Assembly: GCA_900471925.1 (NCBI GenBank)
Contig: UCGV01000006.1
Coordinates: 1-64,000 of the forward strand
Reading direction: 5' to 3'
Length of the DNA: 64,000 nt
Origin: Hyphomicrobiales bacterium
Lineage (GTDB): Bacteria; Pseudomonadota; Alphaproteobacteria; Rhizobiales; Rhizobiaceae
Shown here: piece after piece, positions 38,231-47,760 of the stretch
Numbering within the stretch: position 1 is the first letter of the stretch
Layout of the letters: the number at the start of each line of letters is the position of its first letter
Translations under genes and position numbers: made by a program
The notes under the pieces: generated by a model
The model's database searches: none
Told to the model about the DNA's origin: nothing
What the model saw: the letters and a program-made list of their open reading frames with translations, nothing else

Positions 38231-41200
38231 TTAGCTGCACCCACTCGTCGCACCGCAAGTGTCGCACTTCTCACACGTCCCATTACGCACCATCGTGAAG
38301 TTCTGGCATTCGGAGCACATGTTGCCCGTATAACCCTGCATGATCGAGCGGGCGCGGCGTTCGGCTTCCATCTTCTTGGCATCCGTCTTGGCGGATGCAG
38401 CGTCGGCTGCGGCCTTGTCGGAGAAGAGGGCGGTTGCTTCGGTGCCGGATTCTTCGAGCGCTTCCTCAGCGATCTCCTCTGCCAGTTCCTTTGCACGCTC
38501 TTCATAGTCGCGCTTGAAGGCGACGATTTCAGAGGTGGAGATGGCGATAGTCGGCTCCAGCTTGCGGGCCGCTGCACCTGCAAAGGCCGTTACCGAGCCG
38601 CCTGTCGAGGAGGCGCGGGCTGGCGCCGTCGTTGCCGCACCCTTGGGCTCGCCGAGCTGGCGGTCGGTGCCGGTATTGGAGACCAGCGTCGGCTTGTAGC
38701 CCCGGGTCCAGCCGGTCGAGACGAGGTTCGTCTTGCCTTCCTGGATGCCCTTGCCGAGTGCCGTGTTGGAGAAGTCGGACGTATCGACATGGGCGAGATC
38801 GTGGCGGCCGAGATAGGAGACGGCAAGTTCGCGGAACACGTAGTCGAGGATCGACGTTGCATTCTTGATCGCGTCATTGCCGATGACGATGCCGGCCGGC
38901 TCGAACTTGGTGAAGGTGAAGGCCTCCACATATTCTTCCAGCGGCACGCCATACTGCAGGCCGAGTGAGATCGCGATGGCGAAGTTGTTCATCATCGCAC
39001 GGAAGGCAGCACCTTCCTTGTGCATGTCGATGAAGATTTCGCCGATGCGGCCGTCGCCGAATTCGCCGGTGCGCAGATACACCTTGTGACCACCAACGGC
39101 AGCCTTCTGGGTGTAGCCCTGACGGCGGTTCGGCAGCTTCTCGCGTTCGCGGGAAACTCGCTCGATCACGCGCTCGATGATCTTTTCGGTCACCGTCACG
39201 GCCTGGGCCGCTGCCGGCTGCTGGATCAGATCCTCAAGCGCATCCTCGTCACTCTCGTCTTCGATCAGCGAAGCGTTGAGCGGCTGGGAAAGCTTGGAGC
39301 CGTCACGGTAGAGGGCATTCGCCTTCAGACCGAGCTTCCAGGACATCATATAGGCGTTCTTGCAATCGTCGACCGTTGCCTCGTTCGGCATGTTGATCGT
39401 CTTGGAGATCGCGCCGGAGATGAATGGCTGGGCAGCCGCCATCATGCGGATATGGCTTTCAACCGAGAGGTAACGCTTGCCGATCTTGCCGCACGGGTTG
39501 GCGCAATCGAAGACCGGGAGGTGTTCCTTCTTGAGGAAGGGCGCGCCTTCCAGCGTCATCGCACCGCAGACGTGGATATTGGCAGCCTCGATGTCCTTCT
39601 TCGAGAAGCCGATATGGTCGAGCAGGCTGAAGCTCATGTCGCCGAGCTGTTCGTCGGTGACTTTCAGCGTGGTCTTCAGGAAGTCGGCGCCGAGCGTCCA
39701 CTGGTTGAAGACGAACTTGATGTCGAAGGCGCTCTTCAGAGCAGCATTGACGGTTTCCACCTTCTCGTCGGTGAAGCCCTTGGCCTTCAGCGTCGAGGGG
39801 TTGATCGCCGGCGCCTGGTTCAGGTTGCCGTGGCCGACCGCATAGGCTTCGATCTCGGCAATCTGGCTTTCGGAATAGCCCAGCGTGCGCAGCGCATCCG
39901 GAACGGCACGGTTGATGATCTTGAAGTAGCCGCCGCCGGCGAGTTTCTTGAACTTCACCAGTGCGAAGTCAGGTTCGATGCCGGTCGTGTCGCAATCCAT
40001 CACGAGGCCGATCGTGCCGGTCGGTGCGATGACCGAAACCTGCGCATTGCGGTAGCCGTGCTTTTCGCCGAGTTCCAGCGCCTTGTCCCAGGCAGACATC
40101 GCATGGGCTGCAAGATCCTGATCCGGGTTCTCGGAATGGATCAGCGCTACCGGGTTGACCGAGAGAGCCTCGTAGCCGGCGTTCTCGCCATGAGCGGCGC
40201 GACGATGGTTGCGGATGACGCGCAGCATGTGCTCGCGGTTCGGCTCGTAGTTCGGGAACGGGCCGAGTTCGGCAGCCATTTCGGCCGAGGTTGCGTAGCA
40301 GATGCCGGTCATGATTGCCGTCAGCGAGCCGGCAATGGCACGGCCTTCGGCGCTGTCATAGGGAATGCCTGTCGACATCAGCAGGCCGCCGATATTGGCG
40401 TAGCCGAGGCCGAGCGTGCGGTATTCGTAGGAAAGTTCGGCAATGCGCTTGGACGGGAACTGCGCCATCATGACCGAGACTTCGAGCACGATGGTCCACA
40501 GGCGGACGGCATGTTCGTAGTCGGCAATGTTGATGCGCTTCGTTGCCTTGTCCTTGAACTGCAGCAGGTTCAGCGAAGCAAGGTTGCAGGCCGTATCGTC
40601 GAGGAACATATATTCCGAGCACGGGTTCGAGCCGCGGATCGGGCCGCCGGCCGGCGACGTGTGCCAGTCGTTCATCGTCGTGTTGAAGTGGATGCCCGGA
40701 TCGGCCGATGCCCAGGCGGCGTAGGAAATCGTTTCCCAAAGGTCGCGCGCCTTCAGCGTCTTCATCACCCGGCCGTCCTTGCGGGCGGTCAGGTTCCAGT
40801 CGCCATCTTCCTCGACAGCGCGCAGGAAGTTGTCCTTGATCGAAACCGAGTTGTTGGAGTTCTGGCCGGAAACAGTGAGGTAGGCTTCCGAATCCCAGTC
40901 GGTGTCGTAGGTCTTGAACCCCATGTCCTTGTAGCCCTGGCGGGCGAACTGGATGACGCGCTGGACGTAGTTTTCCGGAACCTGATCCTTCTTGGCTGCG
41001 CGGATTTCACGCTTCAGGGCAGGGTTCTTGGCCGGGTCGAAGCAATCGCCATTGTCGGCTTCGCAATTGACACAGGCCTTCATGATCGCCTTCAGATGCT
41101 TGGCGACGACCTTTGAGCCCGTCACGAGAGCGGCGACCTTCTGCTCTTCCTTGACCTTCCAGTTGATGTATTCCTCAATATCCGGATGATCGATGTCGAC

Positions 41201-42046
41201 GACGACCATCTTGGCTGCACGACGAGTCGTGCCGCCGGACTTGATGGCGCCGGCAGCGCGATCGCCGATCTTGAGGAAGCTCATCAGGCCGGAGGAACGG
41301 CCGCCGCCGGAAAGCTTTTCGCCTTCGCCGCGCAGCATGGAGAAGTTGGAGCCGGTGCCAGAGCCATACTTGAAGAGGCGGGCTTCACGCACCCACAGGT
41401 CCATGATGCCGCCTTCGTTGACCAGATCGTCTTCGACGGACTGGATGAAGCAGGCATGCGGCTGCGGATGTTCGTAGGCCGACTTGGACTTGGTGATCTT
41501 GCCGGTGAATGGATCGACATAAAAATGGCCCTGGCCTGGGCCGTCGATGCCATAGGCCCAATGCAGGCCGGTGTTGAACCACTGCGGCGAATTCGGGGCG
41601 ACGCGCTGCGTGGCGAGCATGTAGGCAAGCTCGTCCTTGAATGCTGCTGCATCTTCTTCCGAAGAGAAATAGCCGCCTTTCCAGCCCCAGTATGTCCAGG
41701 TGCCGGCGAGACGATCGAAGACCTGACGCGCATCGGTTTCAGAGCCGGTCTGTTCGTCCTTGGAAAGCGTCTTCAGCGCCGCGTCGTCGGCGACGGAACG
41801 CCACAGGAAAGAGGGGACATCATTCTCTTCGACCTTTTTCAGGCGAGCAGGGACACCGGCCTTGCGGAAATATTTCTGCGCCAGAACGTCGGTGGCGACC
41901 TGGGAAAACTGCGCGGGAACCTCGATGTTTTCGAGGCGGAAGACGATCGACCCGTCCGGGTTCTTGATCTCACTCGTCGCCCTGCGGAATTCTATGTCCG
42001 CATAGGCACCCTGACCAGCCTTCGTAAACCGACGTTCGATGCGCAT
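38231..42046 (-). CDS. nrdJ: Vitamin B12-dependent ribonucleotide reductase (class II)
   Basis: The 1271-residue enzyme reduces ribonucleotides using adenosylcobalamin. Core segments include [40 protein letters not shown] and the C-terminal [20 protein letters not shown] with CxxC pairs that re-reduce the active site. ATG 42046 follows GAGGTTAAGAACG; the frame is open 150 bases upstream but without family sequence. A NrdR-box-like site lies 150 bases upstream. No cobalamin riboswitch was seen. Confidence 0.97.
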   Translation of the reverse strand: MRIERRFTKAGQGAYADIEFRRATSEIKNPDGSIVFRLENIEVPAQFSQVATDVLAQKYFRKAGVPARLKKVEENDVPSFLWRSVADDAALKTLSKDEQTGSETDARQVFDRLAGTWTYWGWKGGYFSSEEDAAAFKDELAYMLATQRVAPNSPQWFNTGLHWAYGIDGPGQGHFYVDPFTGKITKSKSAYEHPQPHACFIQSVEDDLVNEGGIMDLWVREARLFKYGSGTGSNFSMLRGEGEKLSGGGRSSGLMSFLKIGDRAAGAIKSGGTTRRAAKMVVVDIDHPDIEEYINWKVKEEQKVAALVTGSKVVAKHLKAIMKACVNCEADNGDCFDPAKNPALKREIRAAKKDQVPENYVQRVIQFARQGYKDMGFKTYDTDWDSEAYLTVSGQNSNNSVSIKDNFLRAVEEDGDWNLTARKDGRVMKTLKARDLWETISYAAWASADPGIHFNTTMNDWHTSPAGGPIRGSNPCSEYMFLDDTACNLASLNLLQFKDKATKRINIADYEHAVRLWTIVLEVSVMMAQFPSKRIAELSYEYRTLGLGYANIGGLLMSTGIPYDSAEGRAIAGSLTAIMTGICYATSAEMAAELGPFPNYEPNREHMLRVIRNHRRAAHGENAGYEALSVNPVALIHSENPDQDLAAHAMSAWDKALELGEKHGYRNAQVSVIAPTGTIGLVMDCDTTGIEPDFALVKFKKLAGGGYFKIINRAVPDALRTLGYSESQIAEIEAYAVGHGNLNQAPAINPSTLKAKGFTDEKVETVNAALKSAFDIKFVFNQWTLGADFLKTTLKVTDEQLGDMSFSLLDHIGFSKKDIEAANIHVCGAMTLEGAPFLKKEHLPVFDCANPCGKIGKRYLSVESHIRMMAAAQPFISGAISKTINMPNEATVDDCKNAYMMSWKLGLKANALYRDGSKLSQPLNASLIEDESDEDALEDLIQQPAAAQAVTVTEKIIERVIERVSREREKLPNRRQGYTQKAAVGGHKVYLRTGEFGDGRIGEIFIDMHKEGAAFRAMMNNFAIAISLGLQYGVPLEEYVEAFTFTKFEPAGIVIGNDAIKNATSILDYVFRELAVSYLGRHDLAHVDTSDFSNTALGKGIQEGKTNLVSTGWTRGYKPTLVSNTGTDRQLGEPKGAATTAPARASSTGGSVTAFAGAAARKLEPTIAISTSEIVAFKRDYEERAKELAEEIAEEALEESGTEATALFSDKAAADAASAKTDAKKMEAERRARSIMQGYTGNMCSECQNFTMVRNGTCEKCDTCGATSGCS

Positions 42047-42165
42047 CGTTCTTAACCTCGTGTTGGCACCCGAAAGGGCGCAAAATTCCATTCCGGCTAC
42101 ACGTTGTCCCTTCGTGCAGCCGGTACTCGTTCCGTCTTGTGACAGGATGTCATCCGGAGATGTTG

Positions 42166-42212
42166 GTCCTGTATCTTGTGGTGAGGCTGGCTGCAAACGC
42201 TAAATATAGTGT
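42166..42212 (-). promoter_or_regulatory. Candidate NrdR box pair upstream of nrdJ
   Basis: On the minus strand 42212-42197 reads ACACTATATTTAGCGT, which agrees with the published NrdR-box consensus (acaCwAtATaTwGtgt) at 14 of 16 positions. A weaker site at 42166-42181 (10 of 16) has its centre exactly 31 bases away, the usual spacing of NrdR site pairs. NrdR is the ATP/dATP-sensing repressor of ribonucleotide reductase genes. Confidence 0.65.
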
Positions 42213-42695
42213 TAACAGCTAATTTTTACCAGTCCCAGATGTTGTTTTTGGAGGCTGGAAAAAGGCACAGGAAATCTCGTGGCCGCTACCGCTCTTGGCG
42301 GTGCAACACCCTGATTCCACGTTCGATTTTCGTTGGGAGAACCGGTCTCGTTACCTCCGGTTCAGTCGCCGCCGCAACATCTGTCACATTAAGTTTGAAA
42401 CACCTGATTCCGTCAAGGGGTGGAATGTAACCGATCGCTAACCACAACATCTTGTGGATGCCCTTGTGAAGACTGGGGAAAGTCCGGGTAGTGCTGAAAA
42501 TACAATGGCTTGCGGCGGTCGGAGATCGAGAAAAGCGGCAGATCGTCGAAATAATCGGCTGCGTCAAAAGTTACGATGGCTTTTGCGTTGGAAATGAGCA
42601 TGCCGATTCGTGAAAGGAAATCAGCGGCTTCTGAAGTGGTCACACGAAAATGTGCTGCGATTTTGCAACAATGAAGCTGGAAGCGACACACCCTT
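42213..42695. other. Long non-coding gap upstream of nrdJ
   Basis: Apart from the NrdR-like sites to its left, I found no gene in this 483-base stretch. Short open frames (for example 42413-42709 on the minus strand) lack a ribosome binding site and recognisable sequence. A phrase resembling part of RNase P RNA near 42476 is isolated. Confidence 0.5.
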
Positions 42696-43286
42696 CTACA
42701 GGGCGTCAATGGCGATTGTGACAGTCGCCATACCGATTGGCTTGCCCGCCCCGTCGGTCACGACAAAGCTTGCCTGAGTCTCCAGAAGCTGGGTCGACTC
42801 ATCGCGCTCCGCCCGGCTTATATAGATGTCCCGGGTGCCGCGGCCGAAGGTTTGAAGGAACTTGTCCTCGTCTCCCTGCCAGTAATCCGTCGTCACGATG
42901 CTCTGGCCGACATTGAGCCCGTGGTTGTCTGTGACGAAGAACTCGAGAATCGTTCCCTGCGAATCATCCTGCTTCGATTTAAGGTAGTGAGAAACGGGCT
43001 TCGCCATCAGCACCTTCACCATCTGGAAATCGCCCTGTGCGACCTCCGCCCGGTAGGTTTCGTCCAACACGCGCATGTCCATTTCGCTGACATCGCCGAA
43101 TTTGGTATTCTGCTCCTCGATCGCCTTGACGACGATCGAATCTTCGACCATCGGACGGACGAGCGCTTCGACATATTCGCGTACGACGCTGATATAGGCT
43201 GGCTCAGCCCCGGCAGGCGTATGAGAGAACAGGCAAGCGACCAGCCCGAAGGCCGCTGCCGTTCGAATTCTGCCCCAGCTTGCCAT
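42696..43286 (-). CDS. Exported Cache/PDC-like sensor domain protein
   Basis: The 196-residue product has a Sec signal ending near AGAEPAY (about residue 27) and a single extracytoplasmic domain. Its C-terminal half (FFVTDNHGLNVGQSI, YWQGDEDKFLQTF, GKPIGMATVTI) resembles the PDC/Cache sensor fold normally attached to kinases or cyclases. No output domain or membrane anchor follows. ATG 43286 follows GGGGAAGCGC. Function unknown. Confidence 0.7.
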   Translation of the reverse strand: MASWGRIRTAAAFGLVACLFSHTPAGAEPAYISVVREYVEALVRPMVEDSIVVKAIEEQNTKFGDVSEMDMRVLDETYRAEVAQGDFQMVKVLMAKPVSHYLKSKQDDSQGTILEFFVTDNHGLNVGQSIVTTDYWQGDEDKFLQTFGRGTRDIYISRAERDESTQLLETQASFVVTDGAGKPIGMATVTIAIDAL

Positions 43287-43466
43287 GCGCTTCCCCAACC
43301 ACAAGATACCACCCAACCACCGAACTTTTCGACCGGTAGTTGCCTGACCTTATGCTAATAAAATAAAACGGATGTTACCGGGCTGGTACTGGAATCCGCT
43401 ATCGGGGAGATAATATTTGGAACAATTTCCAGTCGCAAAACTGGATTCTGCTCGCACTGGGCGTCG

Positions 43467-43964
43467 TCAGCCGCGTGTGCCCTTGGCAATCGGCTCCTGA
43501 TAGGTGAAGCCCATATCCCAGGGGAAGTAGATCCAGGTATCCTGACTGACTTCGGTGATGAAGGTATCGACGGTCGGAACGCCCTTCGGCTTGGCGTAGA
43601 CGCAGGCAAAATGTGCGTTCGGCAACATCACGCGCACCTGGGCGGCAGTCTTGCCGGTATCTGTGAGGTCATCGACCACGAGCACGCCTTCGCCGCCGTT
43701 TTCCTGGAGCTCCGGCGCAATACCCTTAAGCACCAGCATGTCGCCCTGATTGACATAGTCATGGTAGGAGGCAATGCAGACGGTCTCGATGAGGCGTATG
43801 TTCAGCTCCCGCGAAATGATCGCTGCCGGAACGAGACCGCCGCGGGTGATGCAGACAATCGCCTTGAACTCCTGGCCGAGGCCGGCAAGCCGCCAGGCAA
43901 GCGCGCGTGCATCGCGGTGGAACTGATCCCAGGAAACGGGAAAGGCTTTATCGGGAAGGGACAT
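43467..43964 (-). CDS. gpt: Xanthine-guanine phosphoribosyltransferase
   Basis: The 165-residue product has the PRPP-binding motif [14 protein letters not shown] at about residues 94-107 and [12 protein letters not shown] near the N-terminus, both typical of XGPRT. The enzyme salvages xanthine and guanine. The in-frame extension upstream of ATG 43964 is not family-like. It stands alone. Confidence 0.93.
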   Translation of the reverse strand: MSLPDKAFPVSWDQFHRDARALAWRLAGLGQEFKAIVCITRGGLVPAAIISRELNIRLIETVCIASYHDYVNQGDMLVLKGIAPELQENGGEGVLVVDDLTDTGKTAAQVRVMLPNAHFACVYAKPKGVPTVDTFITEVSQDTWIYFPWDMGFTYQEPIAKGTRG

Positions 43965-44131
43965 CGGGCTACTCCGCGGCATGAAGAAAGACACGCCGTT
44001 TGCCGGCGACCGAGCTGATATCGGCGGGCAAAACGCAAATCGCGCAGCTGGAACTGCGCGAAGGATGCCGAGGCCTGATATCATCGGTCGCCGCAATTAG
44101 CGGGATTTGGAGGCAAAACGCAAGAGCCGCC

Positions 44132-44974
44132 TTAACGCGACAGCAATGTCAGCGCCGTCATCGACTGCAGCAGGGTCTTTGTCGTGCCGCCGAAGATCGC
44201 TTGCCAGAGCCAGGAATGCGTATAGGCACCCATGACGAGAAGGTCGATACTGTCGTCCGATAGCCGGTTTTCGATTATGTGCGAGGCATGCTTGTCGCCG
44301 CTCTCGGCCGTGGCAAGCGTCACGTTTATGCCGTGGCGGGCAAGAGTTGCGGCAATGTCGGCGCCGGCCGTCATTGGTGATTGTCTTGCCGTTTCCGCCG
44401 GGTCGACGGAAAATATCTCGACGGCTTCGGCTGCTTTCAGAAGCGGCAACGCATCGAAAGTGGCGCGTGTCGCCTCCTTCGAGCCGTTCCAGGCAATCAG
44501 TGCTCGCTTGATCGGTTTCGGCTGACGGATGATGTAGGGGATCATCAGCACCGGTCGGCCGCTTTCGAACAGGAATTCATCCACATCCACATGGCTGGCG
44601 GATGGTCTGCCCGGATCAGCCTGGGAGGCGATCAGCAGGTCGGCGCTGCGCGCGGTTTCGATCAGCGGCTCGGAACCATACCCGGTGGCGGTCGCGAAGG
44701 CACGCCATTCGAAGGAAGCGCCGGCAGCTTCGGCCCTGGCGCGGAAAATCCGCTCGACCTCGATGGTTTCAGAATGGGCCATGTCCTGAAGTGCCTGAAC
44801 GGCGACCGGATCGGGAATTTCCATCGGCGCGACCAGCGGCACCGCGGCGATTGTCTCAGCATGCAGGCCGATGACGTGGGCGCCGCTGGTCGCGGCGATG
44901 GCAAAGGCGAAATCGGCAACGGCGCCGCTATTGTCTGCTGTATCCAGTATGGCGAGAAGGGTTTTATAAGACAT
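44132..44974 (-). CDS. Tandem universal stress protein
   Basis: The 280-residue product has two UspA-like domains, about 1-140 (MSYKTLLAILDTADNSGAV) and about 150-280 (IKRALIAWNGSKEATRATF). The second ends with MGAYTHSWLWQAIFGGTTKT, a nucleotide-binding signature of the family. The first domain lacks a clear copy of this motif. Such tandem proteins often respond to starvation or oxygen stress; the role here is not known. Confidence 0.9.
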   Translation of the reverse strand: MSYKTLLAILDTADNSGAVADFAFAIAATSGAHVIGLHAETIAAVPLVAPMEIPDPVAVQALQDMAHSETIEVERIFRARAEAAGASFEWRAFATATGYGSEPLIETARSADLLIASQADPGRPSASHVDVDEFLFESGRPVLMIPYIIRQPKPIKRALIAWNGSKEATRATFDALPLLKAAEAVEIFSVDPAETARQSPMTAGADIAATLARHGINVTLATAESGDKHASHIIENRLSDDSIDLLVMGAYTHSWLWQAIFGGTTKTLLQSMTALTLLSR

Positions 44975-45075
44975 ATCAATTCTCCTTTGCGGCTAAAATC
45001 ACGTTCCGCGAGGATAGAAATGCGCTGGTATGCGCCGCGGTTCCTTGACCGATATCAAGGTCGCGGCAGCAGCCT

Positions 45076-45852
45076 TCAGGCATCGGCCGAATGGTTCTCG
45101 GCGATGTCCTTCCTGCGCCCGATATCCTCTATCATGGCCCGTACGTCGGCACCGGCAGCCTCGATCACCGCCTGTGACCGGCCGCGCACGACGATCTCAG
45201 TCGAAAATTTCTGCCCCACATATCGGGGATAGGAACCGATACTGGTCTCCGGATGCGCCTTCTGGATCGCCGTCAGCGGCGTGCCGATCTCGCCTTCGCC
45301 ATAGGGGCAGGCGATCGCGAGCGAGACTACCGGTGTCCCCACCTTCAGCGTCGGCAGCACATTGTCCACCATCGCCTGGAAGACCTGCGGAACGCCGGCC
45401 ATCACATAGACATTGCCGATGATGAAGCCTGGCGCGGTGGAAACCGGGTTGGCGATATGCGCGGCACCGCGCGGCATGCGCGCCATGCGTTGGCGGGCCT
45501 CGGTGAATTCCATCTCGCGGCGCTTGTACATCTCGGCAAGCAGCGCCATCGCATCTGCATCGTGCTCACAGGGCACACCAAAAGCCTTCGACACCGCATC
45601 GGCGGTGATATCGTCATGCGTCGGTCCGATGCCGCCCGAGGTGAAGACATAGTCATGTTTGCCGCGAAGCGCGTTCAGCGCCTCGACGATCGCATCCTCT
45701 TCGTCGGCAACGATGCGCACTTCCTTCAGGTCTATGCCCGAAATGGTCAGCATATCGGCGAGATGGCCGATATTCTTGTCCTTGGTACGGCCGGAAAGAA
45801 GCTCGTCGCCGATGGCAAGCATGGCGGCGGTTACGACAGTCTCATTGCTCAT
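45076..45852 (-). CDS. CinA-like molybdopterin-binding domain protein
   Basis: The 258-residue product begins VTAAMLAIGDELLSGRTKDK and contains VFTSGGIGPTHDDITADAVS, the MoCF/CinA N-terminal domain. It lacks the C-terminal deamidase domain of full CinA. ATG 45852 gives MSNETVVTA; the longer open frame upstream is not family-like. Related single-domain proteins hydrolyse ADP-ribose or FAD, but activity cannot be read from sequence. Confidence 0.9.
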   Translation of the reverse strand: MSNETVVTAAMLAIGDELLSGRTKDKNIGHLADMLTISGIDLKEVRIVADEEDAIVEALNALRGKHDYVFTSGGIGPTHDDITADAVSKAFGVPCEHDADAMALLAEMYKRREMEFTEARQRMARMPRGAAHIANPVSTAPGFIIGNVYVMAGVPQVFQAMVDNVLPTLKVGTPVVSLAIACPYGEGEIGTPLTAIQKAHPETSIGSYPRYVGQKFSTEIVVRGRSQAVIEAAGADVRAMIEDIGRRKDIAENHSADA

Positions 45853-46072
45853 GGGATATTTCCGTGGTGTGAAGCTTGGAAATAGGTAGCGCCGTTTGGT
45901 CACTTTGCAAACGGCAAAGCGAAAAGCGCCTATGGCCGAAATGAAACGGCAAGTGAAATTTCGTCTACAGGCAGTGAACAGTGAGTTCTTGCCCGCAGGG
46001 CTATGTTGAACTGGACGCGCTGATAGAACGGTCTCGGTCACGAAATTCAATCAATCCTTGATGGAGATCACA

Positions 46073-46669
46073 ATGGCGAAGATTCTCGTCCTCTACTATT
46101 CGGCTTATGGCCATATCGAAACCATGGCTTATGCCGTAGCCGAAGGCGCGAAGTCCGCTGGCGCTGATGTCGTCGTCAAGCGCGTCCCGGAACTCGTGTC
46201 CGAAGAAGTCGCCAAGGCCTCCTACTACAAGGTCGACCAGGCTGCCCCGATCGCAACCGTCGACGAACTGGCTGACTACGATGCGATCATCGTCGGTGCC
46301 GGCACGCGTTTCGGCACCGTTGCTTCGCAGATGCGCAATTTCTGGGACCAGACCGGCGGCCTGTGGTTCACCGGCAAGCTCGTCGGCAAGGTCGGCTCGA
46401 TGTTCACCTCGTCCGCCACTCAGCACGGCGGCCAGGAATCGACGATCCTCGGCTTCGTTCCGACCTTCCTGCATCACGGCATGGCTTATGTCGGCCTTCC
46501 CTATGCCTTCCAGGGCCAGATGGGCACGGAAGAAGTCAAGGGCGGCTCGCCCTACGGCGCATCCACGATCACCAACGGCGACGGCTCGCGCCAGCCTTCG
46601 GCAATCGAACTCGAAGCTGCCAAGTATCAGGGCGCACACGTCGCCAAGATCGCGGCAAAGCTCGCCTGA
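46073..46669 (+). CDS. wrbA: NAD(P)H:quinone oxidoreductase WrbA
   Basis: The 198-residue flavodoxin-like protein starts [19 protein letters not shown], where the FMN phosphate loop lies, and has [20 protein letters not shown] and [12 protein letters not shown] typical of WrbA. It reduces quinones by two electrons, protecting against redox cycling. ATG 46073 follows GATGGAGATCACA. A terminator follows 25 bases after the stop. Confidence 0.97.
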   Translation: MAKILVLYYSAYGHIETMAYAVAEGAKSAGADVVVKRVPELVSEEVAKASYYKVDQAAPIATVDELADYDAIIVGAGTRFGTVASQMRNFWDQTGGLWFTGKLVGKVGSMFTSSATQHGGQESTILGFVPTFLHHGMAYVGLPYAFQGQMGTEEVKGGSPYGASTITNGDGSRQPSAIELEAAKYQGAHVAKIAAKLA

Positions 46670-46693
46670 ATTTGATCTGAATATTTTAAATGG

Positions 46694-46723
46694 AACGGCG
46701 GTCCTTCGGGCCGCCGTTTTTAT
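46694..46723 (+). terminator. Terminator after wrbA
   Basis: AACGGCGG at 46694-46701 pairs perfectly with 46711-46718; inner C-G pairs extend the stem, with a TTC-type loop, and TTTTTATTTT follows. A canonical intrinsic terminator. Confidence 0.9.
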
Positions 46724-46825
46724 TTTGGGACACATAGCCATGCGGTCAGGTTCTGCAGACGGCAGTCGATTGTCCCGCAAAACAAAACTTGACGAATCCG
46801 CCTAAGTCGTTGATCTGGATTGCGC

Positions 46826-46911
46826 GCGAGCGTGGCGAAACTGGTAGACGCAAGGGACTTAAAATCCCTCGGCCTTAGGCTATACGGGTTCGATCCCCGT
46901 CGCTCGCACCA
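46826..46911 (+). tRNA. tRNA-Leu (anticodon TAA)
   Basis: The 86-base gene folds with acceptor stem GCGAGCG/CGCTCGC, anticodon stem AGGGA/TCCCT and loop CTTAAAA, giving anticodon TAA at 46860-46862, which reads UUA (and UUG). The long variable arm expected of tRNA-Leu is present, the T arm has GGTTCGATCCC, and CCA is encoded. It is the only tRNA gene in the window. Confidence 0.97.
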
Positions 46912-47055
46912 TCTTCATAAACCTGTTCTAATGGACTTGTATAATTTCAGTATAATGTGGATAACCATAGCAAGCGCTTGTCTATGGTCATAATACTGCA
47001 AAAAATATAGGCACTGTGCGGGTTGAGTAAGTGTTGTCTTAGTGGGAGTAAGGCG

Positions 47056-47187
47056 ATGGTTTACGACTGGGATGGAGCAAGGACGCGGCGCATCAGACTA
47101 TTCAAGATGAGCGCTGTTCTCTTGGTGGGTACGGCGATGGCCGCTGTACCATTGTTTTTCTGGGCATTGCAGATACGCGGGCTTTAG
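47056..47187 (+). CDS. 43-residue single-span membrane protein
   Basis: A short frame from ATG 47056 to TAG 47187 encodes a basic N-terminus (MVYDWDGARTRRIRLFKM) and one membrane segment (LLVGTAMAAVPLFFWALQI). GGGAGTAAGGCG lies upstream. It is in the gap between the tRNA and the VanZ-like gene and convergent with the latter. Function unknown; small size makes the call tentative. Confidence 0.5.
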   Translation: MVYDWDGARTRRIRLFKMSAVLLVGTAMAAVPLFFWALQIRGL

Positions 47188-47197
47188 CGTCGCAGCG

Positions 47198-47575
47198 TCA
47201 ACGTCGAGCAAGCTCTGCGGAAGCATTCGTTTCCGTTTTTGCTTCACGCCATTTGTTGAAGATCCAGCCGACAATCAGACCGAGCGAGGCGCCGAGCGCT
47301 TTTACGGCCGCGTCGTGAAAACGCGGATGACGGGTCGGTGAGAAATATTGCAGCCACTCGATCGCCAACGCACCGCAGATCAGAAGTATGGCGACCGTTT
47401 TCCATTGCTTCGGATAGGCAAGCGCAAAGGCAAGCCCTGCCACCAGATAGGCCAAAGCGCGGTCGATGTCCGGTGTCTCGATCGTGTGAGGCCGCAGTCC
47501 GATCGGCGAGACCGTCACGAACAGGATGAAGGCGAGAAGAAGCCACGCCAGCGGCTTTGCGATCTTGTTTGTCAT
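47198..47575 (-). CDS. VanZ-like membrane protein
   Basis: The 125-residue product has three or four membrane segments and the VanZ-family pattern FVTVSPIGLRP, IEWLQYFSPTRHPRFHDAAV and the Gly-rich LGASLGLIVGWI. The family is widespread and mostly of unknown function. It stands alone between a possible 43-residue gene and ilvA. Confidence 0.82.
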   Translation of the reverse strand: MTNKIAKPLAWLLLAFILFVTVSPIGLRPHTIETPDIDRALAYLVAGLAFALAYPKQWKTVAILLICGALAIEWLQYFSPTRHPRFHDAAVKALGASLGLIVGWIFNKWREAKTETNASAELARR

Positions 47576-47760
47576 GACCTCGACATATTAGCGATTTCTA
47601 CGCGCAGGCAAGTGAAAAGCCGTTCATCCAGCCGCAATCTGAAGACGCGCTTAAGGAAGGCTTTCACGGTGGCGAACCGCAAACCGCGCAAACGGGCTTC
47701 TTTCCGCAGGCTGCTTGTGTCATAGCGGCGGCTGGATTTTTGAAGAATGGACGATCGCCC

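Noticed and set aside
39020..41116. A 698-residue open frame antisense to nrdJ
   Set aside because: Long antisense frames are expected opposite G+C-rich genes with strong third-position bias; the sequence has no recognisable motif and nrdJ on the other strand is certain.
42047..42230. Possible cobalamin riboswitch upstream of the B12-dependent reductase
   Set aside because: I looked for the B12-box on the minus strand and found no matching segment; only the NrdR-like sites stood out.
42471..42490. Phrase GGGGAAAGTCCGGG resembling the 5' region of RNase P RNA
   Set aside because: None of the other conserved RNase P elements (the ACAGAA/GGCTTA-type 3' end, the paired P4 strand) is found nearby.
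42413..42709. A 98-residue open frame between nrdJ and the Cache-like gene
   Set aside because: No ribosome binding site, atypical composition and overlap with the end of the better-supported exported protein gene.
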